A stretch of DNA of 64,000 nucleotides from Porites lobata (Eukaryota > Cnidaria > Anthozoa > Scleractinia > Poritidae). Positions 22,485 through 36,500 of this stretch are shown here, one piece after another. Below the pieces are notes generated by a model. The model saw only the letters and a program-made list of their open reading frames with translations. It did no database searches and was not told where the DNA came from. The stretch covers positions 3,430,001-3,494,000 of the forward strand of contig CALNXK010000040.1 of the NCBI GenBank assembly GCA_942486035.1, written 5' to 3'. A program made the position numbers and the translations under genes. Within the stretch, counting starts at the first letter, position 1. Every line of letters begins with the position of its first letter.

Positions 22485-22615
22485 ACATGACCGCACAGGT
22501 TGTCGAAACATCAGTCAATGTCAACAACAACAGTTCTATATAGGACTACGTTTACTCGGACGATGAAACTCAACCTACTTTTGAAATGACTCCTGGATTT
22601 AAACCTTTCACATGA
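22485..22615 (+). pseudogene. Retroelement-like coding scrap (…VETSVNVNNNS…EMTPGFKPFT)
   Basis: A plus frame from about 22485 reads MTAQVVETSVNVNNNSSI, a TAG stop, then DYVYSDDETQPTFEMTPGFK and PFT before TGA at 22613-22615. I recall closely similar peptides as a very common dispersed repeat in cnidarian genomes, probably the 3' coding end of a retroelement, but I cannot name the element with certainty. It is interrupted by the in-frame stop and sits inside a tandem-repeat copy, so it is a dead insertion fragment. Confidence 0.5.
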
Positions 22616-22635
22616 TAATTAGTGGTAGAAAAGAA

Positions 22636-22850
22636 TACAGTCGAACCTCTCGATACGGATCGACACCTCTCTAATACGGACTCCTCTCTATTACGGACAG
22701 TTTCCAATGTCCCAAGAAATTCTCATATATTTTCTTTAAAAAAACCTCCATAATACCGACTCTTTCTAATACGGACAACGGACACGAAATCTCGGCCCCA
22801 GAGAGTAATTTCATATAAACTTAACCTCTTTATTACGGATACTACTGTGA
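22636..22850. mobile_element. Pogo/Tigger-like TIR fragment with TAATACGGAC repeats
   Basis: It starts at a TA followed by CAGTCGAACCTCTCGATACG, the style of pogo-group terminal repeats, and continues with about six degenerate repeats of CTCT-TAATACGGAC spaced 20-60 bp. No matching right terminus was found, so it is a truncated or one-ended copy. It lies directly next to the retroelement scrap, inside the tandem array. Confidence 0.5.
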
Positions 22851-23460
22851 TCAGGTGCCGATCCCGAATCCCGATCAGGTGAATCTGCACAGGGTGAATC
22901 TCGTTTTTGACCCTCTTTTACCATTCTTTGTATTATTCTTTAAAACAATGTTTGTCAGCTTTTTTAACTTAAGAATCATCTTGTAGATGTGTGACCTTGG
23001 TACTCACTTAAAATCGTGCCGTAAAAAAATAAATGGTCGACAATCTTTCCAACATCACTAAAACGAAATTAAATTGTATTTTATCAGTTTGATTACAAGC
23101 AATATTGTGCGCCGATTCGACTTAAGCAGGACCCATTTTCTTTTCGAAGAATTATAGCATGTCTCATTTTGTTAGTATTAAAAGTTCACGTCTTTAAAAA
23201 AAAGTGTTTTTTTGAAAGAAAATCTATTTTTTGACATGATAGAGTAGGTTTAAGTCAATAATTAAGCACAACTAACGTTTTGGAAACCTGTTCACCACCG
23301 GAGTTTAGCATTCTAAAGAGCTTTAACAGAACTGACTATCGATTGCATCGGTGATACACCCTTCATAGAAGAGGGGTGGTTTCGGAGAAGATCTAGAGTA
23401 AGTCCGGCCGAAGATGATAACTGGTAGTAAAAAAGATTATAATAAGATTCCAACACCCTT

Positions 23461-24538
23461 TTATTTTTCATTTTTTGATTAACTTTTACAAATATTTGCG
23501 TGAACCTTTTTATCACATAAAACGAGAAGGTAAGACGTCCTTTTTTGGCTTCATAAGCCATTGGAAAAGTTGTTTTGGTTAGTTTGCCAACGGCAAGAAA
23601 ATCTACATCGACTCAAGTTTGCACCCAAAATCAGATATTCATTATTTGAAAAAGGTTCTTTTGAAGGAAAGACTCCATCCATGACATCTACTAAGTTACT
23701 ATGGGCATTTCACTTCATTCTGCTGCCTAAGTAGGTGACAGCGCTGTTTCATTTTTATTCCGTCATTGAGATCCGAGCCAACAGGCGCAGTGAGTAGAAG
23801 GGGTCTTAATAACATCAGTGCCTTTCTTACGAGTGACTGCAAATAAAACCGTACAGAGATGGCGAAGACGGCTTAGTACACGTTTTGGTTACCTTTTTCT
23901 TTGGCCGAAAGTCGAGACAGCTGACTAGAACTGAGGAGAAGCGTAACAATTAAAATTAGCCCAGGTAATAATGAAAGCATCAACAGCTGTGGCACCAGGT
24001 TCTCGATGCCATGAAACTAAACTATCAGACTTGGCATTAAGCCTTGATGCAATAAAAAGTAGATTACATGAACGAAGGTCAAGCCTGCCTTAGGTCATTA
24101 ACTTTTGAGACCACTCCAAGTAAAATGGATCAAGTAAGGTCTAAAGCCAATGGTCTCAATCATCCATAAACCCGTCACAAAACCATTTTCTGATAAAAAC
24201 AATGGGACCAAGAGGCAATTCTAAAGGATAAATCCAGATTGGTAACGCGAGAATGATTTTAGCCATTGCTGCACCATGGTGGTTCGGTGACAGATTTGCA
24301 CGTTAACTACACCACGGATACGAAATACTGCAAAATCGCAATTCAGAAACTAAAAGAACAGCTCATATCACTAAAAATTATAGTTTTTTTCGTGTAATGT
24401 GTGATAAAATAGTTTGTAGGTCCGAGAGAGTCGATTATATACGATTTTAAAACGTGGTATTCCACAGTGCTATGAATTGCTCTCTATTACAACGTTCCCC
24501 ATAGTATTGTACCCTATTTTTGACTGCTTTCTTAAGTG
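23461..24538. other. Unique-looking non-coding DNA before the satellite
   Basis: About 1.1 kb with no gene or repeat I can recognise. The change into the satellite is abrupt, at CTTAAGTGG|TTAGATCG near 24538, with no transposon end or target duplication at the border. Confidence 0.4.
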
Positions 24539-27500
24539 GTTAGATCGTTAGATCGCTAGCTCGTTAGATCGTTAGATCGTTAGATCGCTACATCGATGGA
24601 TCGTTAGATCGCTATATCATTGCATCGTTGGATCGCTACATCAATGGATTGTTAGATCGTTAGATCGCTAGATCGTTACATCGTTAGATCCCTAGATCAT
24701 TAGATCGCCACCTCGTTAGATCCCTAATCGATGGATCGTTAGATCGTTAGATCGCAAGCTCGTTAGATCGCTAGATCATTAAATCGCTAGATGGATCGTT
24801 AGATCGTTAGATCGCTATATCGTTTCATCGCTAGATCGTTGAATCGTTAGATCGCTAGATCTTTAGATCCTTAGATCGTTAGATGCCTAGATCGTTAGAT
24901 CGCTAGATCGATGGATCGTTAGATCGTTAGATCGCTAGATCCTTAGATCCCTAGATCGAAAGATCGCTAGATCCTTATAGATCGCTAGATCGACGGATCG
25001 ATACATCGTTAGATCGCTAGATTATTAGATCGATGGATCGTTAGATCGCTAGATCGTTAGATCGTTAGATTGCTAGATGGTTAGATCGCAAGATGCAAAG
25101 ATCGCTAGATCGACGGATCCATGCATCGTTAGATCGTTACATCGATGGATCGTTAGATCGTTAGATCGCTTGATCAATGGACTAATTGATCGTTAGATCT
25201 GTAGATCGTTATATCGCTAGATCGATGGATCGCTAGATTGTTAGATCGCTAGATCGTAAGATCGTTAGATCGTTAGATCGTTAGATCGTTAGATCGTTAG
25301 GTCGTTACATGGCTAGATCGATGGATCGTCAGATCGTTAGATCGCTAGATCGTTACATCGCTATGGATCGTTAGATCGTTAGATAGCTAGCTCGTTAGAT
25401 CGTTAGATCGTTCGATCGTTCGATCGTTAGATCGCTAGATCGATGGATCGTTAGACCGTTAGATCGCTATATCGTTGGATCGTTAGAACGCTTCATCAAT
25501 GGATCGATCGTTAGATCGTTAGATCGCTAGATCGATGGATTGTTAGATCGTTAGATCGCTAGATCGTTAGATCGTTAGATCCCTAGATCGTTAGATGGCC
25601 ACCTCGTTAGATCCCTAGGTCGATGGATCGTTAGATCGTTAAATCGCTAGCTCGTTAGATCGCTAGATCATTAAATCCCTAGATGGATCGTTAGATCGTT
25701 AGATCGATATATCGTTTCATCGCTAGATCGTTGAATCGTTAGATCGCTAGATATTTAGATCCTTAGATCGTTAGATGCCTAGATCGCTAGATCGCTAGAT
25801 TGATGGATCGTTAGATCGTTAGATCGCTACATCCTTAGATCCCTAGATCGAAAGATCGCAAGATCCTTATAGATCGCTAGATCGACGGATCGATACATCG
25901 TTAGATCGCTAGATTGTTAGATCGATGGATCGTTAGATCGACGGAACGTTAGATCGTTAGATTGCTAGATGGTTAGATCGCAAGATGGAAAGATCACTAG
26001 ATCACTAGATCGCTAGATCGACGGATCCATGCATCGTTAGATCGTTACATCGATGGAGCGTTAGATCGTTAGATCGCTTGATCAATGGAATAATTGATCG
26101 TTAGATCTGTAGATCGTTATATCGCTAGATCGATGGATCGCTAGATTGTTAGATCACTAGATCGTAAGATCGTTAGATCGTTAGATCGTTAGATCGTTAG
26201 ATCGCTAGATCGTTACATCGCTATGGATCGTTAGATCGTTAGATAGCTAGCTCGTTAGATCGTTAGATCGTTAGATCGCTGGATCGATGGATCGTTAGAC
26301 CGTTAGATCGCTATATCGTTGGATCGTTAGATCGCTACATCAATGGATCGTTAGATCGTTAGATCGCTAGATCGATGGATTGTTAGATCGTTAGATCGCT
26401 AGATCGTTAGATCGTTACATCCCTAGATCGTTAGATGGCCACCTCGCTAGATCCCTAGGTCGATGGCTCGTTAGATCGTTAAATCGCTAGCTCGTTAGCT
26501 CGCTAGATCATTAAATCGCTAGATGGATCGTTAGATCGTTAGATCGCTAAATCGTTTCATCGCTAGATCGTTGAATCGTTAGATCGCTAGATATTTAGAT
26601 CCTTAGATCGTTAGATGCCTAGATCGTTAGATCGCTAGATCGATGGATCGTTACATCGTTAGATCGCTAGATCCTTAGATCCCTAGATCGAAAGATCGCT
26701 AGATCCTTATAGATCGCTAGATCGACGGATCGATACATCGTTAGATCGCTCGATCGTTAGATCGATGGATCGTTAGATCGATGGAAAATTAGATCGTTAG
26801 ATTGCTAGATCGTTAGATCGCTATATGAAAAGATCGCTAGATCGTTAGATCGCTAGATCGACGGATCAATGCATCGTTAGATCGTTATATCGGTGGATCG
26901 TTAGATAGTTAGATCGTTAGATCGTTAGATCGTCAAATCGCTAGATCGTTAGATCGCTAAATCGATGGATCGTTAGATCGTTAGATCGCTATATCGCTGG
27001 ATCGTTAGATCGCTCGATCGCTTCATCGATGGATCGTTAGATTGTTAGATGGCCAGATCGATGGATTGTTAGATCGTTAGATCGCTAGATTGTTAGATCG
27101 TTAGATCCCTATATCGTTAGATCGCCATCTCGTTAGATCCCTAGATCGATGGATCGTTAGATCGTTAGATCGCTAGGTCGATAGATCCTTAGACCGCTGG
27201 ATCGACGGACTGATTGATCGTTAGATCGCTAGATCGTTATGTCGCTAGATCAATGGATCGCTAGATCGCTAGATCGTTAGATCGTTAGATCGCTAGATCG
27301 TTAGATCGCTAGATCGATGGATCGTTAGATCCCAAGATCGTTAGATCGCCACCTCGTTAGATCCCTTAATCGATGGATCGTTAGATCGTTAGATCGCTAG
27401 GTAGATGGATCCTTAGATCGTTAGATCTTTACATCGTTAGATCGCTGGATCGATGGACTGATTCATCGTTAAATCGCTAGATCGTTTTATCGCTAGCAGG

Positions 27501-30500
27501 ATGGATCGCTAAATTTTTAGATCGCTAGATCGTTAAATCGTTAGATCGTTAAATCGTTAGATCGCTAGATCGCTAGGTCGCTATATCGTTAGATCACTAG
27601 ATCGATGGATCGCTAGATTGTTAGATCGCTAGATCGATGGATCGTTAGATCGTTAGGTTGCTAGATCGTTCGATCGTTCGATCGTTAGCTCGCTAGATCG
27701 TTAGACCGTCACCTCGTTAGATCTCTCCATCGATGCATCGTTAGATCGTTAGATCGCAAGATCGATGGATCGTTAGATCGTTAGATCAGTAGATCGATGG
27801 ACTGATTGATCGTTAGATCGCTAGATCGTTATATCGCTACATTGTTAGATCGCTAGATCGTTAGATCGATAGATCGGTGGATCGTTAGATCGTTAGATCG
27901 TTGGATCGTTAGATTGTTAGATCGCTAGATCATTAGATCGATAGATCGATGGATCGTTAGATCGTTAGTTCGCTAGGTCGATAGATCCTTAGATCGTTCG
28001 ATCTTTAGATCGTTAGATTGCTAGATCGTTAGATCGCTGGATCGATGGACTGATTGATCGTTAGATCGCTAGATCGATGGATCGCTAGATTGTTAGATCG
28101 CTGCCTCATTAGATCGTTAGATCGCTAGCTCGATGGATCGTTAAAGCGTTAGATCGCTAGATCGTTGGATCGTTAGATCGTTACATCGCTAGATTGTTAG
28201 ACTGCTAGATCGATGGATCGTTAGATCGTTAAAACGCTAGGTCGATGGATCGTTAGATCGTTAGATCGCCACCTCGCTAGATCCCTAGATCGATGGATCG
28301 TTAGATCGTTATATCGCTAGGTCGATGCATCCTTAGATCGTTAGATCTTTAGATCGTTAAGAACGCTAGATCGAAGGATTAATTGATCGTTAGATCGCTA
28401 AATCGTTATATCGCTAGACCGAGGGATCGCTAGATTGTTAGATCGCTAGATCGTTAGATCGCTAGATCGTTAGATCGCCACCTCGTTAGATCCCTAGATC
28501 GATGGATCGTTAGATCGTTAGATCGTTAGATTGTTAAATCGTTAGATCACTGGATCAATGGACTGGTTGATCGTTAGATCTCTAGATCGTTATATCGCTA
28601 GATCGATGGATCGCTAGAATGTTAGATCGCTAGATCGTTAGACCGTTAGATCGTTAGATCGCTAGATCGTTAAATCACGAGATCGTTGGATCGTTAGATC
28701 GTTAGATCGCTAGATCGATGGATCGTTAGATCGTTAGATCGCTAGATCGTTAGATCGTTAGATCGCTATATCGTTAGATCGCCACCTCCTTAGATCCCTA
28801 GATCGATGGATCGTTAGATCCTTAGATTTTTGGGTCGTTAGATCGCAGGATCAATGGACTGATTGATCCTTAGCTCGCTAGATCGAGGGATCGCTAGATC
28901 GTTAGATCGCTAGATCGTTAGATCGTTAGCTCGCTAGATCGCTAGGTTGCTAGATCGTTAGATCGCTAGATCGAAGGATCGTTAAATCGTTAGATCGCTA
29001 TATCATTAGATCGCTACATCGTTGCATCGTTGGATCGTTAGATCGTTAGATCGCAAGATCGTTAGATCGATAGATCCATGGATCGTTAGATCGTTATATT
29101 GCTAGATGGTTAGATCGTAAGATCGCCGCCTCCTTAGATCCCTAGATCCATGGATCCTTAGATCGTTAGATTTTTGGGCCGTTGGATCACTAGATCGATA
29201 GATCGCAGGATCAATGGACTGATTGATCTTTAGATGGTTGGATAGTTAGATCGTTAGATTGCTAGATCGTTAGATCGTTAGATCGCCACCTCCTTAGATC
29301 CCTAGATCGATGGATCCTTTTATCGTTAAATTTTTGGGTCGTTAGATTGCTAGATCGATGGATTGCTAGATAAATAGATCGCTAGATCGTTAGATCGTTA
29401 GATCGTTAGATCGTTAGATCGCTAGATCGCTAGGTCGATAGGTCGGAAGATCGTTAGATCGCTAGATCGATGGATCGTTAGATCGTTAGATCGCTATATC
29501 GTTAGATCGCTATATCGTTAGATCGCTATATCGTTAGATCGCTAGATCGTTGGATCGTTGGATCGTTAGATCGTTAGATCGCTAGATCGTTAGATCGCTA
29601 GATCCATGGATCGTTAGATCGTTAGATCGCTAGATAATAAGATCGCCACCTCGTTAGATCCCTAGATCGATGGATCGTTAGATCGTTAGATCGCTAGATC
29701 GTTAGGTCGTTAGATCGTTAGATCGCAAGATCGTTAGATCGCTACCTCGTTAGATCCCTAGATCGATGGATCGTTAGACCGTTAGATCGCTAGGTCGATG
29801 GAATCTTAGATCCTTAGAACTTAAGATCGTTAGTTCGCTGGATCGATGGACTGATTGATCGTTAGATCGCTAGATCGTTTTATCGCTAGATCGATGGATC
29901 GCTAGATTTTAAGATCGTTAGATCGTTAGATCGCCACCTCGTTAGATCCCTAGATCGATGGATCGTTAGATCGTTAGATCGTTAGATTGCTAGATCGTTA
30001 GATCACTGGATCAATGGACTGATTGATCGTTAGATCTCTAGATCGTTATATCGCTAGATCGATGGATCGCTAGAATGATAGATCGCTAGATCGTTAGACC
30101 GTTAGATCGTTAGATCGCTAGATCGTTAAATCACGAGATCGTTGGATCGTTAGATCGCTAGATCGATGGATCGTTAGATCGTTAGATCGCTAGATCGTTA
30201 GATCGCCACCTCCTTAGATCCCTAGATCGATGGATCCTTAGATCGTTAAATTTTTGGGTTGTTAGATTGCTAGATCGATGGATTGCTAGATAGTTAGATC
30301 GCTAGATCGGTAGATCGTTAGATCGCTAGATCGCTAGGTCGGTAGATCGTTAGATGGCTAGATCGATGCATCGTTAGATCGTTAGATCGCTATATCGTTA
30401 GATCGCTATATCGTTAGATCGCTAGATCGTTGGATCGTTGGATCGTTAGATCGCTAGATCGATGGATCTTTAAAGCGTTAGATCGCTAGATCGTTGGATC

Positions 30501-33500
30501 GTTAGATCGTTACATCGCTAGATCGTTAGACTGCTAGATCGATGGATCGTTAGATCGTTATATCGCTAGATCGATGGATCGCTAGATTGTTAGATCGCTA
30601 GATCGCTAAATCACTAGATCGTTAGATCGCTAGGTCAATGGATCGTTAGATCGCTATATCATTAGATCGCTAGATCAATGGATCGTTAGATCGCTATATT
30701 GTTCGATCGCTAGATCGTTGGATCGTTAGATCGTTAGACCGCTAGATCGTTAGATCGCGATACCGTTAGATCGCCACTTCGTTAGATCCCTAGATCGATG
30801 TATTGTTAGATCGTTAGATCGCAAGATCGTTAGATCGGTAGATCGTTAGATCGCTATATCCTTAGATCGCCACTTCGTTAGAACCCTAGATCGATGGATT
30901 GTTAGATCGCTAGGTTGATGGATCCTTAGAGCGTTAGATGGCTGGATAAATGGACTGTTTGATCGTTAGATCGCTAGATCGTTATATCGCTAGATCGATC
31001 GATCGCTAGATTGTTAAATCGCTAGATCAATGGATCGTTAGATCGTTAGATCGCTTGATCGTGTGATCGCCACCTCCTTAGATCCGTAGATCGAAAGATC
31101 GTTCGATCGTTAGCTCGTTAGGTCGATGGATCCTTAGATCTTTAGATCTTTAGATCGTTAGATCGCTAGATCCATGGATCGATTAATCGTTAGATCACTA
31201 GATCGGTATATCGCTAGATCGATGGATCGTTAGATCGTTAGATTGCTAGATCGTTAGATCGCTACCTCGTTAGATCAATAGATGGATGGATCGTTAGATC
31301 GTTAAATCGCTAGCTCGTTAGATCGCTAGATCATTAAATCGCTAGATGGATCGTTAGATCGTTAGATCGCTATATCGTTTCATCGCTAGACCGTTGAATC
31401 GTTAGATCGCTAGATATTTAGATCCTTAGATCGTTAGATCGCTTGATTGATGGATCGTTAGATCGTTAGATCGCTAGATCCTTAGATCCCTAGATCGAAA
31501 GATCGCAAGATCCTTACAGATCGCTAGATCGACGGTTCGATACATCGTTAGATCGCTAGATTGTTAGATCGATGGATCGTTAGATCGCTAGATCGTTAGA
31601 TCGACGGAACGTTAGATCGTTAGATTGCTAGATGGTTAGATCGCAAAATGGAAAGATCGCTAGATCGTTAGATTGCTAGATCGACGGATCCATGCATCGT
31701 TAGATCGTTACATCGAAGGATTGTTAGATCGTTAGATCGCTTGATCAATGGACTAATTGATCGTTAGATCTGTACATCGTTATATCGCTAGATCGATGGA
31801 TCGCTAGATTGTTAGATCGCTAGATCGTAAGATCGTTAGATCGTTAGATCGTTAGATAGTTAGATGGCTAGATCGATGGATCGTCAGATCGTTAGATCGC
31901 TAGATCGTTACATCGCTATGGATCGTTAGATCGTTAGATAGCTAGCTCGTTAGATCGTTAGATCGTTAGATCGTTAGATCGCTAGGTCGATGGATCGTTA
32001 GACCGTTAGATCGCTATATCGTTGGATCGTTAGATCGCTACATCAATGGATCGTTAGATCGTTAGATCGCTAGATCGATGGATTATTAGATCGTTAGATC
32101 GCTAGATCGTTAGATCGTTAGATCCCTAGATCGTTAGATCGCCACCTCGTTAGATCCCTAGGTCGATGGATCGTTAGATCGTTAAATCGCTAGCTCGTTA
32201 GATCGCTAGATCATTAAATCGCTTGATGGATCGTTAGATCGTTAGATCGCTATATCGTTTCATCGCTAGATCGTTGAATCGTTAGATCGCTAGATATTTA
32301 GATCCTTAGATCGTTAGATGCCTAGATCGTTAGATCGCTAGATTGATGGATCGTTAGATCGTCAGATGGCTACATCCTTAGATCCCTAGATCGAAAGATC
32401 GCTAGATCCTTATAGATCGCTAGATCGACGGATCGATACATCGTTAGATCGCTAGATTGTTAGATCGATGGATCGTTAGATCGCTAGATTGCTATATGGT
32501 TAGATCGCAAGATGGAAAGATCACTAGATCGTTAGATCGCTAGATCGACGGATCCATGCATCGTTAGATCGTTACATCGATGGATCGTTAGATCGTTAGA
32601 TCGCTTGATCAATGGAATAATAGATCGTTAGATCTGTAGATCGTTATATCGCTAGATCGATGGATCGCTAGATTGTTAGATCGCTAGATCGTAAGATCGT
32701 TAGATCGTTAGATCGCTAGATCGACGGATCGATACATCGTTAGATCGATCGATCGTTAGATCGATGGATCGTTAGATCGCTAGATCGTTAGATCGATGGA
32801 AAATTAGATCGTTAGATTGCTAGATCGTTAGATCGCTAGATGGAAAGATGCTAGATCGTTAGATCGCTAGATCGACTGATCAATGCATCGTTAGATCGTT
32901 AGATCGATGGATCGTTAGATAGTTAGATCGATAGATCGTTAGATCGTCAAATCGCTAGATCGTTAGATCGCTACATCGATGGATCGTTAGATCGTTAGAT
33001 CGCTATATCGTTGGATCGTTAGATCGCTCGATCGCTTCATCGATGGATCGTTAGATTGTTAGATGGCCAGATCGATGGATTGTTAGATCGTTAGATCGCT
33101 AGATTGTTAGATTGTTAGATCCCTAGATCGTTAGATCGCCATCTCGTTAGATCCCTAGATCCATGGGTCGTTAGATCGTTAGATCGCTAGGTCGATAGAT
33201 CCTTAGACCGCTGGATCGACGGACTGATTGATCGTTAGATCGCTAGATCGTTATGTCGCTAGATCAATGGATCGCTAGATCGCTAGATCGTTAGATCGTT
33301 AGATCGCTAGATCGTTAGATCGCTAGATCGTTTGATCGTTAGATCCCAAGATCGTTAGATCGCCACCTCGTTAGATCCCTTAATCGATGGATCGTTAGAT
33401 CGTTAGATCGCTAGGTAGATGGATCCTTAGATCGTTAGATCTTTACATCGTTAGGTCGCTGGATCGATGGACTGATTCATCGTTAAATCGCTGGATCGTT

Positions 33501-36500
33501 ATATCGCTAGCAGGATGGATCGCTAAATTTTTAGATCGCTAGATCGTTAAATCGTTAGATCGTTAAATCGTTAGATCGCTAGATCGCTAGGTCGCTATAT
33601 CGTTAGATCACTAGATCGATGGATCGCTAGATTGTTAGATCGCTAGATCGATGGATAGTTAGATCGTTAGGTTGCTAGATCGTTCGATCGTTAGATCGCT
33701 AGATCGTTAGACCGCCACCTCGTTAGATCTCTCCATCGATGCATCGTTAGATCGTTAGATCGCTATATCGATGGATCGTTAGATCGTTAGATCGCTAGAT
33801 TGATGGACTGATTGATCGTTAGATCGCTAGATCGTTATATCGCTAGATTGTTAGATCGCTAGATCGTTAGATCGATAGATCGGTCGATCGTTAGATCGTT
33901 AGATCGTTGGATCGTTAGATTGTTAGATCGCTAGATCATTAGATCGATAGATCAGTGGATCGTTAGATCGTTAGATCGCCACCTCGTTAGAACCCTAGAT
34001 CCATGGATCGTTAGATCGTTAGTTCGCTAGATCGTTAGATCGAACGATCTAAGGATCTGTCGACCTTTAGATCGTTAGATTGCTAGATCGTTAGATCGCT
34101 GGATCGATAGACTGATTGATCGTTAGATCGCTAGATCGATGGATCGCTAGATTGTTAGATCGCTGCCTCATTAGATCGTTAGATCGCTAGATCGATGGAT
34201 CTTTAAAGCGTTAGATCGCTAGATCGTTGGATCGTTAGATCGTTACATCGCTAGATCGTTAGACTGCTAGATCGATGGATCGTTAGATCGTTAAAACGCT
34301 AGGTCGATGGATCGTTAGATCGTTAGATCGCCACCTCGTTAGATCCCTAGATCGATGGATCGTTAGATCGTTAGATCGCTAGGTCGATGCATCCTTAGAT
34401 CGTTAGATCTTTAGATCGTTAAGAACGCTAGATCGAAGGATTAAATGATCGTTAGATCGCTAAATCGTTATATCCCTAGACCGATGGATTGCTAGATTGT
34501 TAGATCGCTAGATCGTTAGATCGCTAGATCGTTAGATCGCCACCTCGTTAGATCCCTAGATCGATGGATCGTTAGATCGTTAGATCGTTAGATTGTTAAA
34601 TCGTTAGATGACTGGATCAATGGACTGGTTGATCGTTAGATCTCTAGATCGTTATATCGCTAGATCGATGGATCGCTAAAATGTTAGATCGCTAGATCGT
34701 TAGACCGTTAGATCGTTAGATCGCTAGATCGTTAAATCACGAGATCGTTGGATCGTTAGATCGTTAGATCGATGGATCGTTAGATCGTTAGATCGCTAGA
34801 TCGTTAGATCGCTATATCGTTAGATCGCCACCTCCTTAGATCCCTAGATCGATGGATCGGTAGATCGTTAGATTTTTGGGTCGTTAGATCGCAGGATCAA
34901 TGGACTGATTGATCCTTAGCTCGCTAGATCGATGGATCGCTAGATCGTTAGATCGCTAGATCGTTAGATTGTTAGATCGCTAGATCGCTAGGTTGCTAGA
35001 TCGTTAGATCGCTAGATCGAAGGATCGTTAAATCGTTAGATCGCTATATCGTTAGATCGCTACATCGTTGCATCGTTGGATCGTTAGATCGTTAGATCGC
35101 AAGATCGTTAGATCGATAGATCCATGGATCGTTAGATCGTTATATTGCTAGATAGTTAGATCGTTAGATCACCGCCTCCTTAGATCCCTAGATCCATGGA
35201 TCCTTAGATCGTTAGATTTTTGGGTCGTTAGATCGCTAGATCGATAGATCGCAGGATCAATGGACTAATTGATCTTTAGATGGATGGATAGTTAGATCGT
35301 TAGATTGCTAGATGGTTAGATCGTTAGATCGCCACCTCCTTAGATCCCTAGATCGATGGATCCTTAGATCGTTAAATTTTTGGGTCGTTAGATTGCTAGA
35401 TCGATGGATTGCTAGATAAATAGATCGCTAGATCGTTAGATCGTTAGATCGCTAGATCGCTAGGTCGATAGGTCGGTAGATCGTTAGATCGCTAGATCGA
35501 TGGATCGTTAGATCGTTAGATCGCTATATCGTTAGATCGCTATATCGTTAGATCGCTAGATCGTTGGATCGTTAGATCGTTAGATCGCTAGGTCGTTAGA
35601 TCGCTAGATCCATGGATCGTTAGATCGTTAGATCGCTAGATCATAAGATCGCCACCTCGTTAGATCCCTAGATCGATGGATCGTTAGATCGTTAGATCGC
35701 TAGATCGCTAGATCGTTAGGTCGTTAGATCGTTAGATCGCAAGATCGTTAGATCGCTACCTCGTTAGATCCCTAGATCGATGGATCGTTAGATCGTTAGA
35801 TCGGTAGGTCGATGGAATCTTAGATCCTTAGAACTTAAGATCGTTAGATCGCTGGATCGATGGACTGATTGATCGTTAGATCGCTAGATCGTTTTATCGT
35901 TAGATCGATGGATCGCTAGATTGTTAGATCGTTAGATTGTTAGATCGCCACCTCGTTAGATCCCTAGATCGATGGATCGTTACATCGTTAGATCGTTAGA
36001 TTGCTAGATCGTTAGATCACTGGATCAATGGACTGATTGATCGTTAGATCTCTAGATCGTTATATCGCTAGATCGATGGATCGCTAGAATGTTAGATCGC
36101 TAGATCGTTAGACCGTTAGATCGTTAGATCGCTATACCGTTAGATCGCCACTTCGTTAGATCCCTAGATCGATGTATTGTTAGATCGTTAGATCGCAAGA
36201 TCGTTAGATCGGTAGATCGTTAGATCGCTATATCCTTAGATCGCCACTTCGTTAGAACCCTAGATCGATGGATTGTTAGATCGCTAGGTTGATGGATCCT
36301 TAGATTGTTAGATGGCTGGATAGATGGACTGTTTGATCGTTAGATCGCTAGATCGTTATATCGCTAGATCGATCGATCGCTAGATTGTTAAATCGCTAGA
36401 TTAATGGATCGTTAGATCGTTAGATCGCTTGATCGTTTGATCGCCACCTCCTTAGATCCGTAGATCGATAGATCGTTAGATCGTTAGCTGGTTAGGTCGA

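Larger units (their letters stand above)
18408..23460 (+). repeat. Diverged ~1.37-kb two-part tandem repeat array with insertions
   Basis: The block beginning ATTGTACGCCGCTTTNACTA recurs at about 18412, 19776 and 22217, and in a diverged form (GTGCGCCGATTCGACTTAAG) at 23105. A second block beginning ACCGATGTTTACCTTT recurs at 19195 and 21645. The two parts are themselves related: both carry a CACCA / C-rich / TTCGGA-AAGAATA core and a TGGTAGAAAAGAAT-like end. The order is A-B-A-[insert]-B-A-[insert]-A'. Copies 1 and 2 of part A are over 90% alike by eye and the last copy is much more diverged. Short ORFs conserved between copies (18775-18984 and 20143-20352) differ mostly by amino-acid-changing substitutions, so they are not under protein constraint. 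Confidence 0.75.
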
